From NCBI RefSeq assembly GCF_001719615.1, contig NZ_MDVX01000002.1:466577-530576 (forward strand): a stretch of DNA of 64,000 nt. The letters run 5' to 3'. A program made the translations under genes and the position numbers. Shown in pieces: positions 1 to 8,213 of the stretch. The notes under the pieces are model-generated. The model saw only the letters and a program-made list of their open reading frames with translations. It made no database searches and was not told the DNA's origin. The stretch comes from Neptunicoccus sediminis. Lineage in GTDB: Bacteria; Pseudomonadota; Alphaproteobacteria; Rhodobacterales; Rhodobacteraceae. Numbering within the stretch: position 1 is the first letter of the stretch; every line of letters begins with the position of its first letter.

Positions 1-338
1 TCCAGACCAAAGCGTTCGATGTTGCTGACCTTGTCATTGGCATCAAAAGACACCGCGAGGATCGTCCGCTCTACCGTTTCCGGTTTGTTGTAGGTGTAAT
101 ATTTGATCCGGCTGGACATATAGTACCACGCCCCGTCCGACAGAACACCGGTTGAAGACGGGTGCCCGACGATTTCGGCAACCGTCTCGCGGGTGTCGGT
201 ACCCACGATAATATTCTCAAGCTCCAGCTCGGTTGGAACATAGCCGTGGTTGGTATAGGTTGCCGAACAAGCGACAGTCACGGACAGGCCGATGATCGCG
301 AGTGTGGTTCTGATCTTTCTCGCATGCTTGAATTGCAT
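1..338 (-). CDS. BamE/SmpA/OmlA-like outer-membrane lipoprotein (3' end cut off)
   Basis: The first 112 codons are visible; the C-terminus lies beyond base 1. The protein opens with a short basic stretch, a hydrophobic segment (about residues 11-21) and a cysteine in the context SVTVAC, which reads as a lipoprotein signal, though the -3 position is not the usual leucine. After it come ENIIVGTDTRETVAEIVGHPS and a region with WYYMSSR and NIERFG, the pattern of the SmpA/OmlA fold (helix-helix then beta sheet). BamE helps the BAM complex insert beta-barrel proteins in the outer membrane. The gene is divergent from the DUF177 gene. The family call is from the motif pattern; whether it is the true BamE or a paralogue cannot be told here. 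Confidence 0.8.
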   Translation of the reverse strand, partial: MQFKHARKIRTTLAIIGLSVTVACSATYTNHGYVPTELELENIIVGTDTRETVAEIVGHPSSTGVLSDGAWYYMSSRIKYYTYNKPETVERTILAVSFDANDKVSNIERFGL

Positions 339-450
339 GTTGCCTGCGCCCCGTTTCTTATGTCACTGGCGTGTCATAGCTTGCTCTCGCCCGACAATCA
401 AATATCTTATGGAACAGAGCAATGCAAAACTGACGATATGAGGGGTCAAA

Positions 451-1041
451 ATGGCCAATTCCGACGGCAAACCAGCAGCCAAATCCGCCAAGGGACCAAA
501 GCGGGTAGAGACACGCGCCCAAATTCCCGTAGCCGACATGCCTTCCGGACGGAGCATCGACTTTGATCTGGTCTTCGATCAGGCACAGTTGGAAGCGGCG
601 CAGGAAAAGCTCGATATTCTCGGGGTGCAGAAGCTGCGTCTGACAGGTACGCTGTCCCCGCGCGGGCGCAGTGACTGGTCCTTGAAGGCAGATCTTGGCG
701 CGACGATCACGCAGGCCTGTGTGGTCACGCTTGATCCGGTCAAGACGCGGCTTGATGAAACCGTCACCCGCACTTTTGTGGCCGACTGGCACGAACCTGA
801 CCCCGACACGGTGGTCGAGATGCCAGAGGATGTGGATCAGGACCCGCTTGGCACTGTGATCGACCTTGAGGGCATCGCAATCGAATCTGTTGCGCTTGCC
901 ATGCCGGACTATCCCCGCAGCGAAAGTGCGGCGCTGGAAGAATCGGTTTTCGCAGAACCGGGCGTCAAACCGATGAGCGACGAAGACGCTAAACCCTTTG
1001 CAGGGCTGGCCGCGTTAAAAGAAAAAATGGACAAATCGTAA
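451..1041 (+). CDS. YceD/DUF177 family protein
   Basis: A 196-residue cytosolic protein of the DUF177 (YceD) family, which in most bacteria lies directly upstream of rpmF, as here. The middle of the protein contains the family core (LTGTLSPRGR, TQACVVTLDPV, followed by an acidic DPDTVVEMPEDVDQDPLG stretch and IDLEGIAIESVALAMPDYPR). Members of this family have been linked to 23S rRNA accumulation and ribosome assembly in plants and bacteria; a specific role in this organism is inference. The ATG at 451 is preceded by an AGGGG ribosome binding site. It probably shares a transcript with, or lies just before, rpmF-plsX-fabH. Confidence 0.9.
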   Translation: MANSDGKPAAKSAKGPKRVETRAQIPVADMPSGRSIDFDLVFDQAQLEAAQEKLDILGVQKLRLTGTLSPRGRSDWSLKADLGATITQACVVTLDPVKTRLDETVTRTFVADWHEPDPDTVVEMPEDVDQDPLGTVIDLEGIAIESVALAMPDYPRSESAALEESVFAEPGVKPMSDEDAKPFAGLAALKEKMDKS

Positions 1042-1118
1042 AAACAAAGGGAAAAGGGGTTGCGAAGACACAGTATCTTTGTATTTTCGCGGCTCTTATC
1101 TTCAGGCGGGAAATGACG

Positions 1119-1141
1119 CCTTGTTCTTGCGACGAACAAGG
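1119..1141. promoter_or_regulatory. Inverted repeat upstream of rpmF
   Basis: A perfect 8-bp inverted repeat, CCTTGTTC and GAACAAGG separated by TTGCGAC, lies 55 bp before the rpmF start. The core TGTTC-N7-GAACA is also found upstream of ihfA (3690-3706), where the spacer again has TGC at positions 2-4. This looks like a protein binding site, but no known alphaproteobacterial operator is matched (the LexA site is a direct GTTC-N7-GTTC). It could also act as an RNA hairpin in the yceD-rpmF transcript. Confidence 0.4.
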
Positions 1142-1159
1142 GTTACATCACCGCGCATC

Positions 1160-1176
1160 CGGGTAGTGTTTACCCG
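1160..1176 (+). promoter_or_regulatory. Small hairpin in the rpmF leader
   Basis: CGGGTA and TACCCG flank GTGTT to form a 6-bp stem that ends about 20 bp before the rpmF ATG, just upstream of its ribosome binding site (TTGAGG). It may shape the leader of the ribosomal protein mRNA; no function can be assigned. Confidence 0.3.
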
Positions 1177-1196
1177 CCATATCTTGAGGTTGTGAC

Positions 1197-1403
1197 ATGG
1201 CTGTCCCACAGAATAAAATTACCCGCTCCCGCCGCGGAAACCGTCGGTCCCACGATTCCCTCGTTGCGGACAATCCGAACGAATGCCCGAACTGCGGTGA
1301 GCTGAAACGCCCTCACCACGTTTGTGGTGCTTGCGGCCACTATGCCGACCGTGAAGTAGTTGCCGTTGTGGACGACGTCGAAATCGACGAAGACGCAGCC
1401 TGA
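1197..1403 (+). CDS. rpmF: 50S ribosomal protein L32
   Basis: A 68-residue protein with the L32 start [19 protein letters not shown] and a zinc ribbon made of C30-x2-C33 and C43-x2-C46, so this is the zinc-binding (C+) form. L32 is a late-assembling protein of the large ribosomal subunit near the peptidyl transferase region. The tail ([18 protein letters not shown]) is acidic. The ATG has TTGAGG nine bases upstream. The gene sits between yceD and plsX, the usual order, with a 26-bp gap to plsX. Confidence 0.97.
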   Translation: MAVPQNKITRSRRGNRRSHDSLVADNPNECPNCGELKRPHHVCGACGHYADREVVAVVDDVEIDEDAA

Positions 1404-1429
1404 GCAAAGAGAGATTGAGCTGACCAGAC

Positions 1430-2536
1430 ATGCAAACCAGCGTAACTGTCGGCTCTGATTCTGCTTCAAAAACAGTCATTTCTATTGACGCGATGGGCGG
1501 CGACCTCGGGGTCGCCGTTGTCGTTGATGGAATGGCGTCTGCGGCAGCAGAAAATGCCGGTATCTCCTTTATTGTGCATGGCGACCAACCCACACTGGAG
1601 CCGCTGATCAAGCGGAAATCCGTGCTGGAAGGCCGCGTAAGCATCTGTCACGCCGATGGTGTTGTGGATATGCACGACCGTCCGAGCCACGTCATGCGGC
1701 ACGGCAAAGGAACCTCTATGTGGTCTGCGCTGGAATCAGTGCGCACCAAAGAGGCCAGCGTCGCCGTTTCCTGCGGCAATACCGGCGCGCTGATGGCGCT
1801 TTCGATGATTCGACTGCGCAAGGCACCCGGCGTGAAGCGCCCTGCCATTGCGGTGCTCTGGCCCTCTCTCAATCCGCAAAATTTCAATGTGATGCTGGAT
1901 GTGGGCGCCGATATTCGCGCCGATGCACAGGATCTCAAGGTTTTTGCGCTGATGGGCGCCTCTTATGCCCGCAACGGGCTGGGTCTGAAGCGTCCGCGCA
2001 TCGGCCTGCTGAATGTGGGCACCGAAGAACATAAGGGCCGTCCCGAACTTCACGAAGCCAATGACATCATCGAAGAAGATGCGGCGCTGAATGATTTTGA
2101 ATACGTCGGCTTCGTTGAAGGCGGCGATATTCATTCCGATAAGGTTGATGTGATCGTCACCGACGGTTTTACCGGCAATATCGCCCTGAAAACCGGTGAA
2201 GGCACGGCAGGGATGATTTCCCTGCGCATGCGCGAGTCCTTCAAAAACAGCCTGCTGTCGCGTCTGTCAGCCGTTTTCGCCTACCCGAGCCTGCGCCGCC
2301 TGCAGCACCGGATCGACCCCCGCCGCGTGAATGGCGGTGTGTTTTTGGGATTGAACGGCACAGTAATCAAATCCCACGGCGCGGCCGATGCCACCAGCGT
2401 TGCCGCTGCAATCCGGCTGGCCCAACAGCTCGCCCAATTGCGCTTTACCGAAAAACTGGCAGCGCGTGTTGCATCCGGCATGCAGAACAGACAAGATGAG
2501 GACGACTCCAAAGGCTCTTCTGCCGACGGCTCCTAA
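1430..2536 (+). CDS. plsX: Phosphate acyltransferase PlsX
   Basis: PlsX converts acyl-ACP and phosphate into acyl-phosphate, the donor for the first acylation of glycerol-3-phosphate in phospholipid synthesis. The 368-residue protein has the family start VISIDAMGGDLG (here offset by a 16-residue leader), SCGNTGALMALSM, LDVGADI, LLNVGTEEHKG and VTDGFTGNIALKTGEG. The C-terminal 25 residues (QNRQDEDDSKGSSADGS) are polar and probably disordered. It is followed 23 bp later by fabH, so acyl-ACP supply and use are encoded together. Peripheral membrane/cytosolic location is known for the family. Confidence 0.97.
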   Translation: MQTSVTVGSDSASKTVISIDAMGGDLGVAVVVDGMASAAAENAGISFIVHGDQPTLEPLIKRKSVLEGRVSICHADGVVDMHDRPSHVMRHGKGTSMWSALESVRTKEASVAVSCGNTGALMALSMIRLRKAPGVKRPAIAVLWPSLNPQNFNVMLDVGADIRADAQDLKVFALMGASYARNGLGLKRPRIGLLNVGTEEHKGRPELHEANDIIEEDAALNDFEYVGFVEGGDIHSDKVDVIVTDGFTGNIALKTGEGTAGMISLRMRESFKNSLLSRLSAVFAYPSLRRLQHRIDPRRVNGGVFLGLNGTVIKSHGAADATSVAAAIRLAQQLAQLRFTEKLAARVASGMQNRQDEDDSKGSSADGS

Positions 2537-2559
2537 AAACCACCGGGAAATTCTGAATA

Positions 2560-3537
2560 ATGACGACGATCCGATCAGTTGCAATTGGCATTGGGCACTA
2601 TCTGCCCGAACGTGTTGTTCCAAACGAGGAATTTGCAGCGAAACTGGATACATCAGATGAGTGGATTAAGTCCCGCTCCGGTATTGAGCGCCGCCATTTC
2701 GCCGCCGAAGGGGAATTCACCTCTGATCTGGCTGTGAAAGCTGCCCAAAACGCGCTGACGAACGCCGGACTTCAAGGTGCGGATATTGACGCCATCGTGC
2801 TGGCGACCTCTACCCCGGATCAAACCTTCCCGTCTACCGCCACCAAGGTGCAGCATCGTCTGGGCATGACGGGCGGCTTTGCCTTTGACATTCAGGCGGT
2901 CTGCGCCGGGTTCGCCTTTGCGCTGGCCAATGCGGATGCGCTTGTCGTGTCGGGTCAGGCCAAACGGGTTCTGGTGATCGGTGCGGAAACCTTCAGCCGG
3001 ATTATGAACTGGGAAGACCGCACCACCTGTGTCCTGTTCGGAGACGGTGCAGGGGCGCTGATCCTTGAAGCACAGGAAGGTAGCGGCGAAAGCAGCGACC
3101 GGGGCATTCTGGCGACGGATCTGAACTCTGACGGGCAGTACAATGATTTGCTTTACGTGAATGGTGGCGTGTCCTCGACCCAGTCCACCGGTCATCTGGT
3201 GATGGAAGGACGCGAGGTCTTCAAACACGCGGTCTCCAAACTGGCCGCAACCGCCAATGCCTCTTTGCACAAAGCCGGCCTGACCCATGAGGACGTGGAT
3301 TGGGTGGTGCCCCATCAGGCAAACCTGCGCATTATCAAAAGCACAGCCAGCAAGCTCGGGGTGCCGATGGAAAAGGTTGTGGTCACGGTGCAGGATCACG
3401 GAAACACCTCTGCTGCCTCTATTCCACTGGCCCTGTCCGTGGCGGTGGAAAAAGGTATGATCCGCAAGAACCAGCTTCTGGTGGCCGAAGCCATCGGCGG
3501 CGGTCTGGCTTGGGGCTCTGTGGTTCTGCGCTGGTGA
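2560..3537 (+). CDS. fabH: 3-oxoacyl-ACP synthase III (KAS III)
   Basis: FabH condenses acetyl-CoA with malonyl-ACP to start each fatty acid chain. The 325-residue protein has the complete catalytic triad: Cys115 (in AVCAGFAFA), His252 (in PHQANLRI) and Asn282 (in HGNTSAAS). The C-terminal [13 protein letters not shown] is also typical. It is the last gene of the yceD-rpmF-plsX-fabH group; ihfA follows after 180 bp with its own likely promoter. Confidence 0.97.
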   Translation: MTTIRSVAIGIGHYLPERVVPNEEFAAKLDTSDEWIKSRSGIERRHFAAEGEFTSDLAVKAAQNALTNAGLQGADIDAIVLATSTPDQTFPSTATKVQHRLGMTGGFAFDIQAVCAGFAFALANADALVVSGQAKRVLVIGAETFSRIMNWEDRTTCVLFGDGAGALILEAQEGSGESSDRGILATDLNSDGQYNDLLYVNGGVSSTQSTGHLVMEGREVFKHAVSKLAATANASLHKAGLTHEDVDWVVPHQANLRIIKSTASKLGVPMEKVVVTVQDHGNTSAASIPLALSVAVEKGMIRKNQLLVAEAIGGGLAWGSVVLRW

Positions 3538-3662
3538 TTCGCACCGCAAATGCGTTTTCTCCATACGGTTCAGCCGCTTGACCCGTCCAGCGAAACTCCT
3601 GCCCCCTCAAGGGGTTTCCCCGAACTGACGCTAATTATTTCTTAAGTACCAATGCGTTGCAG

Positions 3663-3706
3663 TTGACAGGTAAATCTGATTTCTCCTAGTGTTCGTGCAT
3701 AGAACA
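3663..3706 (+). promoter_or_regulatory. Predicted ihfA promoter with overlapping palindrome
   Basis: A TTGACA hexamer (3663-3668) lies 18 bp before TAGTGT (3687-3692), a plausible sigma-70 promoter for ihfA. The -10 overlaps a palindrome at 3690-3706, TGTTC-GTGCATA-GAACA, which matches the repeat before rpmF (1122-1138). The palindrome ends 11 bp before the ATG and touches the AGGGAG ribosome binding site, so a protein bound there would block start of transcription. Prediction only. Confidence 0.45.
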
Positions 3707-3717
3707 GGGAGACAGTT

Positions 3718-4020
3718 ATGGGCGGTAAGACCTTAACACGTATGGATTTGAGTGAATCCGTGTTTCGCGAAGTAGGACTATCACGCAATGAATCAGCCGA
3801 TCTGGTGGAAAGCGTGCTGGATAATATCTCGGACGCTTTGGTCAGCGGCGAAAATGTAAAGATTTCGTCATTCGGCACGTTCAGCATCCGCGACAAGACC
3901 GAACGCATCGGTCGCAACCCGAAAACAGGCGAAGAGGTGCCAATCCGGCCCCGCCGCGTGTTGACCTTCCGGCCTTCTCATCTGATGAAGGACCGTGTGG
4001 CCAACGGTAACAAGTCCTAA
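3718..4020 (+). CDS. ihfA: Integration host factor subunit alpha
   Basis: A 100-residue DNA-bending protein of the HU/IHF family. The sequence [40 protein letters not shown] and [14 protein letters not shown] is that of the alpha subunit; the RNPKTGEE segment starts the DNA-embracing beta arm. It pairs with IhfB (not in this window) to bend DNA at promoters, origins and recombination sites. In Rhodobacterales it is followed, as here, by a MerR-type gene after a 15-bp gap. An AGGGAG ribosome binding site precedes the ATG. Confidence 0.96.
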   Translation: MGGKTLTRMDLSESVFREVGLSRNESADLVESVLDNISDALVSGENVKISSFGTFSIRDKTERIGRNPKTGEEVPIRPRRVLTFRPSHLMKDRVANGNKS

Positions 4021-4035
4021 AGGGACCAAGAGTAA

Positions 4036-4953
4036 ATGAGTAAATCTCCAGACGCGTTTCGCACCATTTCAGAGGTTTCTGAATGGCTAGACACGCCAAC
4101 ATATGTCCTGCGCTTCTGGGAAAGTCGCTTTCCCCAGATCAAACCGGTGAAACGCGCCGGCGGCCGGCGGTATTATCGCCCCGAGGATATGATGCTGCTG
4201 GGGGGCATCAAGAAACTGCTGCATTTTGACGAGCTGACAATCAAGGCGGCCAAGGCGCTTTTGAAGGATAAGGGCGTCAAACATGTGATGGAACTGTCAC
4301 CGGATATCAACACGCCCGTGGTCACACCGCAGTCTTCGGCGGATGCTGCGGATAAGGCGGATATTGCCAAGATGGTGCAGGAAACCGCACAGGACGCGCC
4401 CAAGGCCAAGCCCGCCGTAGAGGTGCGCGTGGTCAAAAAGGCCAAACCAGCCGCAGAACCGGAAGAAGAAACCATCGCGCCAGCGGCTGCGGAACCGGTA
4501 ACAGAATCAGCCCCTTCCCCGGAGGAAACGCCGATGACCCAGGATACACCCGAAGAAGAACCCGCCGTCGCCAAGACAAAAGCAGACACACCGGCTCCAC
4601 AAGAACCCGCGCAGGAGCCGGCTGACGCCGCTGAAACGGACGCCACAGACGCCGGTGCAGATACAGACGCTGATACCGTCAGCGATCCAGCAATGCAGGC
4701 CAAAGCAACAGAGGCAGAACGTCAAGCCGCCGCCCAACAAGCAGCACAGGCCAAAGCCGCCGCAGATGAAGAAGCCGAGGACTGGGCCGGACTGGTGCCC
4801 GATATGGTCATGAACGCCCCCTATCGGATCGGTACTCCGGATGATTACGATTCCAAAACCATGGGCGAAATCGAAATGCTGTATTACAGCCTGCGCATGG
4901 CCCGCAACAAAATGCGCCGCTCTATCAACCAGCGGGAAAACCGGCCGTCATAA
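4036..4953 (+). CDS. MerR-type regulator with long acidic linker
   Basis: Residues 1-75 form a MerR winged-helix DNA-binding domain ([46 protein letters not shown]). Residues 95-250 are a low-complexity region rich in Ala, Glu, Pro and Asp with no MerR dimerisation coiled coil or sensor cysteines. A well-formed C-terminal block follows ([21 protein letters not shown]... and [20 protein letters not shown]). The gene is coupled to ihfA by a 15-bp gap. The target and signal are not known; a nucleoid- or cell-cycle-linked role is only suggested by the neighbour. At 305 residues it is about twice the length of classical MerR proteins. Confidence 0.85.
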   Translation: MSKSPDAFRTISEVSEWLDTPTYVLRFWESRFPQIKPVKRAGGRRYYRPEDMMLLGGIKKLLHFDELTIKAAKALLKDKGVKHVMELSPDINTPVVTPQSSADAADKADIAKMVQETAQDAPKAKPAVEVRVVKKAKPAAEPEEETIAPAAAEPVTESAPSPEETPMTQDTPEEEPAVAKTKADTPAPQEPAQEPADAAETDATDAGADTDADTVSDPAMQAKATEAERQAAAQQAAQAKAAADEEAEDWAGLVPDMVMNAPYRIGTPDDYDSKTMGEIEMLYYSLRMARNKMRRSINQRENRPS

Positions 4954-5019
4954 CTTGTTGGTTCGGTGCAGTTCTGACTTGCAGAGCCGCGCGCAAACCC
5001 TTACATGATCGCCAAGTGT

Positions 5020-5096
5020 CGGGCTATAGCGCAGCTTGGTAGCGCGTTCGTCTGGGGGACGAGAGGTCGCAGGTTCGAATCCTGCTAGCCCGACCA
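5020..5096 (+). tRNA. tRNA-Pro (anticodon GGG)
   Basis: A full 77-nt cloverleaf with encoded CCA. The acceptor stem is CGGGCTA paired with TAGCCCG, the anticodon stem TTCGT with ACGAG around the loop CTGGGGG, giving anticodon GGG, and the T arm is GCAGG-TTCGAAT-CCTGC. It stands alone between the MerR gene and dcd. Confidence 0.96.
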
Positions 5097-5181
5097 TTTC
5101 CCCCACCAACTCCTCCGGTCAATTCAGTCACAAACCGCGGCCCGACCGGGGCTGGCGGCCCCGGACCCCGCGGATATTTTG

Positions 5182-5231
5182 CCAAAAAGAGCCGTCAGCG
5201 TTCAAGGTGCGCGGGGTGCGGCTCTTTTTGG
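5182..5231 (+). terminator. Long inverted repeat after tRNA-Pro, probable terminator
   Basis: CCAAAAAGAGCCG (5182-5194) and CGGCTCTTTTTGG (5219-5231) are perfect 13-bp arms around a 24-nt loop. The flanks ATATTTTG and GTCAAATAT extend the symmetry imperfectly. The T-rich right arm is typical of a factor-independent terminator for the tRNA. The left flank also resembles the intergenic motif seen at 27041 and 46823. Confidence 0.6.
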
Positions 5232-5347
5232 GTCAAATATCCAATTCCCGCCCTGTCCACACACCTGTGCCGCTCGAAACTTTTTTTAAGTGCAGCGCGG
5301 CTTAAAATACGGCATAAGCCCCGTAAAACGCAGGGTAAGGGATCGTT

Positions 5348-6427
5348 ATGACAACAAAAGGCGTAGTTTCCAGCCAGTCCATTGCAAAGATGCTGGAGCG
5401 CGGAGAAATCCGCAGCACAGTTCCCCCTGTAGAGGGACAAATTCAGCCGGCCTCTCTCGACCTGCGTCTGGGCACAAAGGCGTGGCGGGTGCGGGCCTCT
5501 TTCCTTTCGGGGGCCAATGGCACCGTGGCAGAGCGTTTGCAGGAATTCCAGATGCACGAGATTGACTTGCGTCAGGGTGCGGTGCTGGAAAAGGGCTGTG
5601 TCTATGTGGTTCCGCTGATGGAATCCCTGAACCTGCCGCCCGAAGTGAACGCAGTGGCCAACGCCAAAAGCTCGACCGGACGGCTTGATCTGTTCACCCG
5701 CTGTATCACGGATCACGGGATCGAATTCGACCGGATTGAAAAGGGCTACACAGGCCCGCTTTATGCCGAAATCAGCCCGCGCAGTTTTTCCGTTCTGGTG
5801 CGCCCGGGCATGCGATTGAACCAGATCCGCTTTCGCCGTGGCAAATCGGAACTGTCTGACGACGCTCTGGCCGCCCTGCACGAAGAAATCGGCCTTGTGG
5901 ACGGCATTGCCCAGATCGACAACGGACTGGGGTTCTCGGTGGATCTGAACGGCGATAAAAACGGTCTGGTGGGGTATCGCGCCAAACCCCATACCGGATT
6001 GATTGATCTGGACCGGATCAATCATTACGATCCGGCAGAGTTTTGGGAACCTGTGACCACACGCACTGGCGGCATCATCCTTGATCCCGGGGCGTTTTAC
6101 ATCCTTGTCAGCCGCGAGGCGGTCCATATTCCGCCCAATTGCGCAGCGGAAATGGCACCCTATCTGGCGATGGTGGGGGAATTCCGCGTCCATTATGCAG
6201 GCTTTTTCGATCCCGGATTCGGCCATTCCGCCGCCGGGGGCACCGGATCACGGGGCGTGCTGGAAGTGCGCTGCCACGAGGCCCCTTTCGCGCTGGAACA
6301 CGGCCAAAGCGTCGGGCGACTGGTTTATGAATATATGGCAGAAGTGCCGGATGTTCTTTATGGCGCTGACCTTAAATCCAATTATCAGGGTCAGGGTCTG
6401 AAATTGTCCAAACACTTCCGCATGTAG
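5348..6427 (+). CDS. dcd: dCTP deaminase, long alphaproteobacterial form
   Basis: The enzyme deaminates dCTP to dUTP for thymidylate synthesis. At 359 residues it is about twice the length of E. coli Dcd: an N-terminal trimeric dUTPase-like domain (IQPASLDLRLGTKAWRV; NAKSSTGRLDLFTR; GPLYAEISPRSFSVLVRPGMRLNQIRF) is followed by a second similar half (HTGLIDLDRI; CAAEMAPYLAMVGEFRVHYAGFFDPGFG; LEVRCHEAPFALEHGQSVGRLVYE). The long form is common in alphaproteobacteria. It is convergent with, and 4 bp from, the next small gene. The ATG follows a GGTAAGGGA site. Confidence 0.92.
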   Translation: MTTKGVVSSQSIAKMLERGEIRSTVPPVEGQIQPASLDLRLGTKAWRVRASFLSGANGTVAERLQEFQMHEIDLRQGAVLEKGCVYVVPLMESLNLPPEVNAVANAKSSTGRLDLFTRCITDHGIEFDRIEKGYTGPLYAEISPRSFSVLVRPGMRLNQIRFRRGKSELSDDALAALHEEIGLVDGIAQIDNGLGFSVDLNGDKNGLVGYRAKPHTGLIDLDRINHYDPAEFWEPVTTRTGGIILDPGAFYILVSREAVHIPPNCAAEMAPYLAMVGEFRVHYAGFFDPGFGHSAAGGTGSRGVLEVRCHEAPFALEHGQSVGRLVYEYMAEVPDVLYGADLKSNYQGQGLKLSKHFRM

Positions 6428-6431
6428 CGCC

Positions 6432-6680
6432 CTACATCCGGTCTATCGGATCATTCTTGCGCTTTTGCTTTTCAGCCTGTTTGCGCGCCAGTTTCTTCTG
6501 GCGCCTGAACTCCTGAAACTCGGCTTCTTCTTCGGGTGTCATGGGCGGGCGGCTTTGTTTGGCCTGATTGCGGGACTTGTTGCCGCCCCGCGCCATTCCC
6601 ATACCCTTGTTGATCCCCGCGTTAATACCGCGCCGCATGATCATCCGGATGATCAGGTTTACAATCTGGTTTACATTCAT
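6432..6680 (-). CDS. Small basic conserved protein
   Basis: An 82-residue protein: a short hydrophobic N-terminal helix (NVNQIVNLIIRMIMRRGIN), a glycine-rich link (KGMGMARGG) and a highly charged Lys/Arg/Glu tail (PPMTPEEEAEFQEFRRQKKLARKQAEKQKRK) that is probably a helix. The start chosen has AGGAG nine bases upstream; the longer open frame upstream would overlap scpB. It is downstream of scpB on the same strand, 73 bp away, and convergent with dcd. No function is recognised. Confidence 0.65.
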   Translation of the reverse strand: MNVNQIVNLIIRMIMRRGINAGINKGMGMARGGNKSRNQAKQSRPPMTPEEEAEFQEFRRQKKLARKQAEKQKRKNDPIDRM

Positions 6681-6753
6681 TGCATTGGCTCCTGCCCGCA
6701 TTATGCCTCTGTCAGAGTATAGAGCGTCGCGCCCCACATTCCAATTGGCCGGA

Positions 6754-7410
6754 TCAGCCGAACATATCGTCTTGTTCTTCGGCCCTGTCGGGATCGTCGC
6801 TCGGGATTTGCAACGCGCCCGGAGGTGGACGGTTGTCCAGCAGCCCCGCATCGCGCAATTCCTTGACGCCCGGAAGATCGCGGGCGTTTTCAAGGCCGAA
6901 GTGATCCAGAAACACCTGTGTGACGATAAAGGTAACGGGCCGTCCCGGTGTCATGCGGCGGCGGCCAAGTTTGATCCAGTCCAGTTCCATCAGCATGTCA
7001 ATCGTACCGGAAGATACAGAAACCCCACGAATTTCCTCGATCTCGGCGCGGGTGACGGGTTGGTGATAGGCGATAATGGCGAGGGTTTCGATGGCAGCAC
7101 GGCTGAGCTTGCGGGTCTCCACCTGCTCTTTTTGCATCAGGAAGCCCAGATCGGCGGCGGTGCGAAAGGCCCAAGCCTCCCCCACGCGCACCAGATTTAC
7201 GCCGCGCCCGTCATAGCGTTTGCGCAGGCGGGTGATTGCCTCGGCCACGTCGGAGCCGTGAGGCATCCGGTTTTCAATCTGCAACTTGGTTTGCGGCGTA
7301 TTGGTGGCAAAAAGGATCGCTTCGATCATCCGTTCCTGTTCGGCCATCGGGGGCGCTTCAAACAGGCTCTCGGTGATGTTGGCGGGCTGTTCCGGTTTAT
7401 CATCGGACAT
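6754..7410 (-). CDS. scpB: Segregation and condensation protein B
   Basis: A 218-residue winged-helix protein that binds ScpA and, with SMC, forms the bacterial condensin that organises and separates chromosomes. Characteristic segments are IEAILFATNTPQTKLQIENRM, GRGVNLVRVGEAWAFRTAADLGF, LSRAAIETLAIIAYHQPVTRAEIEEIRGVSVSSGTIDMLMELDWIK. The C-terminal 30 residues are acidic and disordered. It begins 2 bp after scpA, so the two are translated together. Confidence 0.95.
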   Translation of the reverse strand: MSDDKPEQPANITESLFEAPPMAEQERMIEAILFATNTPQTKLQIENRMPHGSDVAEAITRLRKRYDGRGVNLVRVGEAWAFRTAADLGFLMQKEQVETRKLSRAAIETLAIIAYHQPVTRAEIEEIRGVSVSSGTIDMLMELDWIKLGRRRMTPGRPVTFIVTQVFLDHFGLENARDLPGVKELRDAGLLDNRPPPGALQIPSDDPDRAEEQDDMFG

Positions 7411-7412
7411 GC

Positions 7413-8213
7413 TCAGATCCCTTTTTTGCGCAGCTCGATGGGCGCGAATGTGTCGGACTGGCGAATCTCGAGCGAGCCGTTCTTGACCAGTTCCAGCGCC
7501 GCCGCAAAAGAAGCTGCCGTGGCAGAGCGTCGTTTTTTCGGATCATCAGACCAGCCGTCGGGCAGGAATTGTGACAGGTCGGACCATTCGAGAGCATGGC
7601 CCATCAGGGATTTCATCCGCTCCAGCGCCTGTTCCATCGTCAGGACGCTATCCCGTTCGGCGTAATGCAGGGGCGCAAAACTGTCTTTGGTTTTCAGCCG
7701 TGCATAGGCTTGCATCAGGTCTAGCACAGTGGCCTTGTAGACGACGGTTTTCTTGACGCCAGTGTCTTCGGGCAGGCCGCGTGCGAAAAAGTCCCGCCCC
7801 AATTGGTCCCGTGCCATCAGCTTGGCCGCCGCACGGCGCATTGCCTCAAGCCGTTCCAGCTGGAACGCCAGATGCGCGGCAAGTTCTTCCCCCGAAGGTC
7901 CGTCTTCCTGCGGGTCAACCGGCAGCAGCAAGCGGGATTTCAGGAAGGCCAGCCAAGCCGCCATCACCAGATAATCCGCCGCCAGTTCGATCCGCAGGGT
8001 TTTCGCACGATCCACAAAGGAAAGGTATTGCTCCGCCAGCGCCAGCACCGAAATCTTGCGCAGGTCCACCTTTTGCGTCCGCGCCAGCGTCAGCAGCAGG
8101 TCAAGCGGTCCCTCATAGCCGTCCACATCAATCAGCAACGCCTCTGAAGCGATCCGCGCCTGTGTTGCGTCCAGCACGGCATCTGTTCCGTCGGGGGAGG
8201 TTTGTTCAACCAT
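7413..8213 (-). CDS. scpA: Segregation and condensation protein A
   Basis: A 266-residue kleisin that bridges the SMC heads. The N-terminal part DGYEGPLDLLLTLARTQKVDLRKISVLALAEQYL and the LAADYLVMAAWLAFLKSRLLLP block are diagnostic. The start at MVEQTSPDG is preferred over an ATG 33 bp further upstream because it overlaps the end of nagZ by only 8 bp. Order nagZ-scpA-scpB is common in alphaproteobacteria. Confidence 0.94.
   Translation of the reverse strand: MVEQTSPDGTDAVLDATQARIASEALLIDVDGYEGPLDLLLTLARTQKVDLRKISVLALAEQYLSFVDRAKTLRIELAADYLVMAAWLAFLKSRLLLPVDPQEDGPSGEELAAHLAFQLERLEAMRRAAAKLMARDQLGRDFFARGLPEDTGVKKTVVYKATVLDLMQAYARLKTKDSFAPLHYAERDSVLTMEQALERMKSLMGHALEWSDLSQFLPDGWSDDPKKRRSATAASFAAALELVKNGSLEIRQSDTFAPIELRKKGI

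Noticed and set aside
1119..1141. The inverted repeat before rpmF as a LexA (SOS) box
   Set aside because: Alphaproteobacterial LexA sites are direct GTTC-N7-GTTC; this is an inverted GTTC-N7-GAAC.
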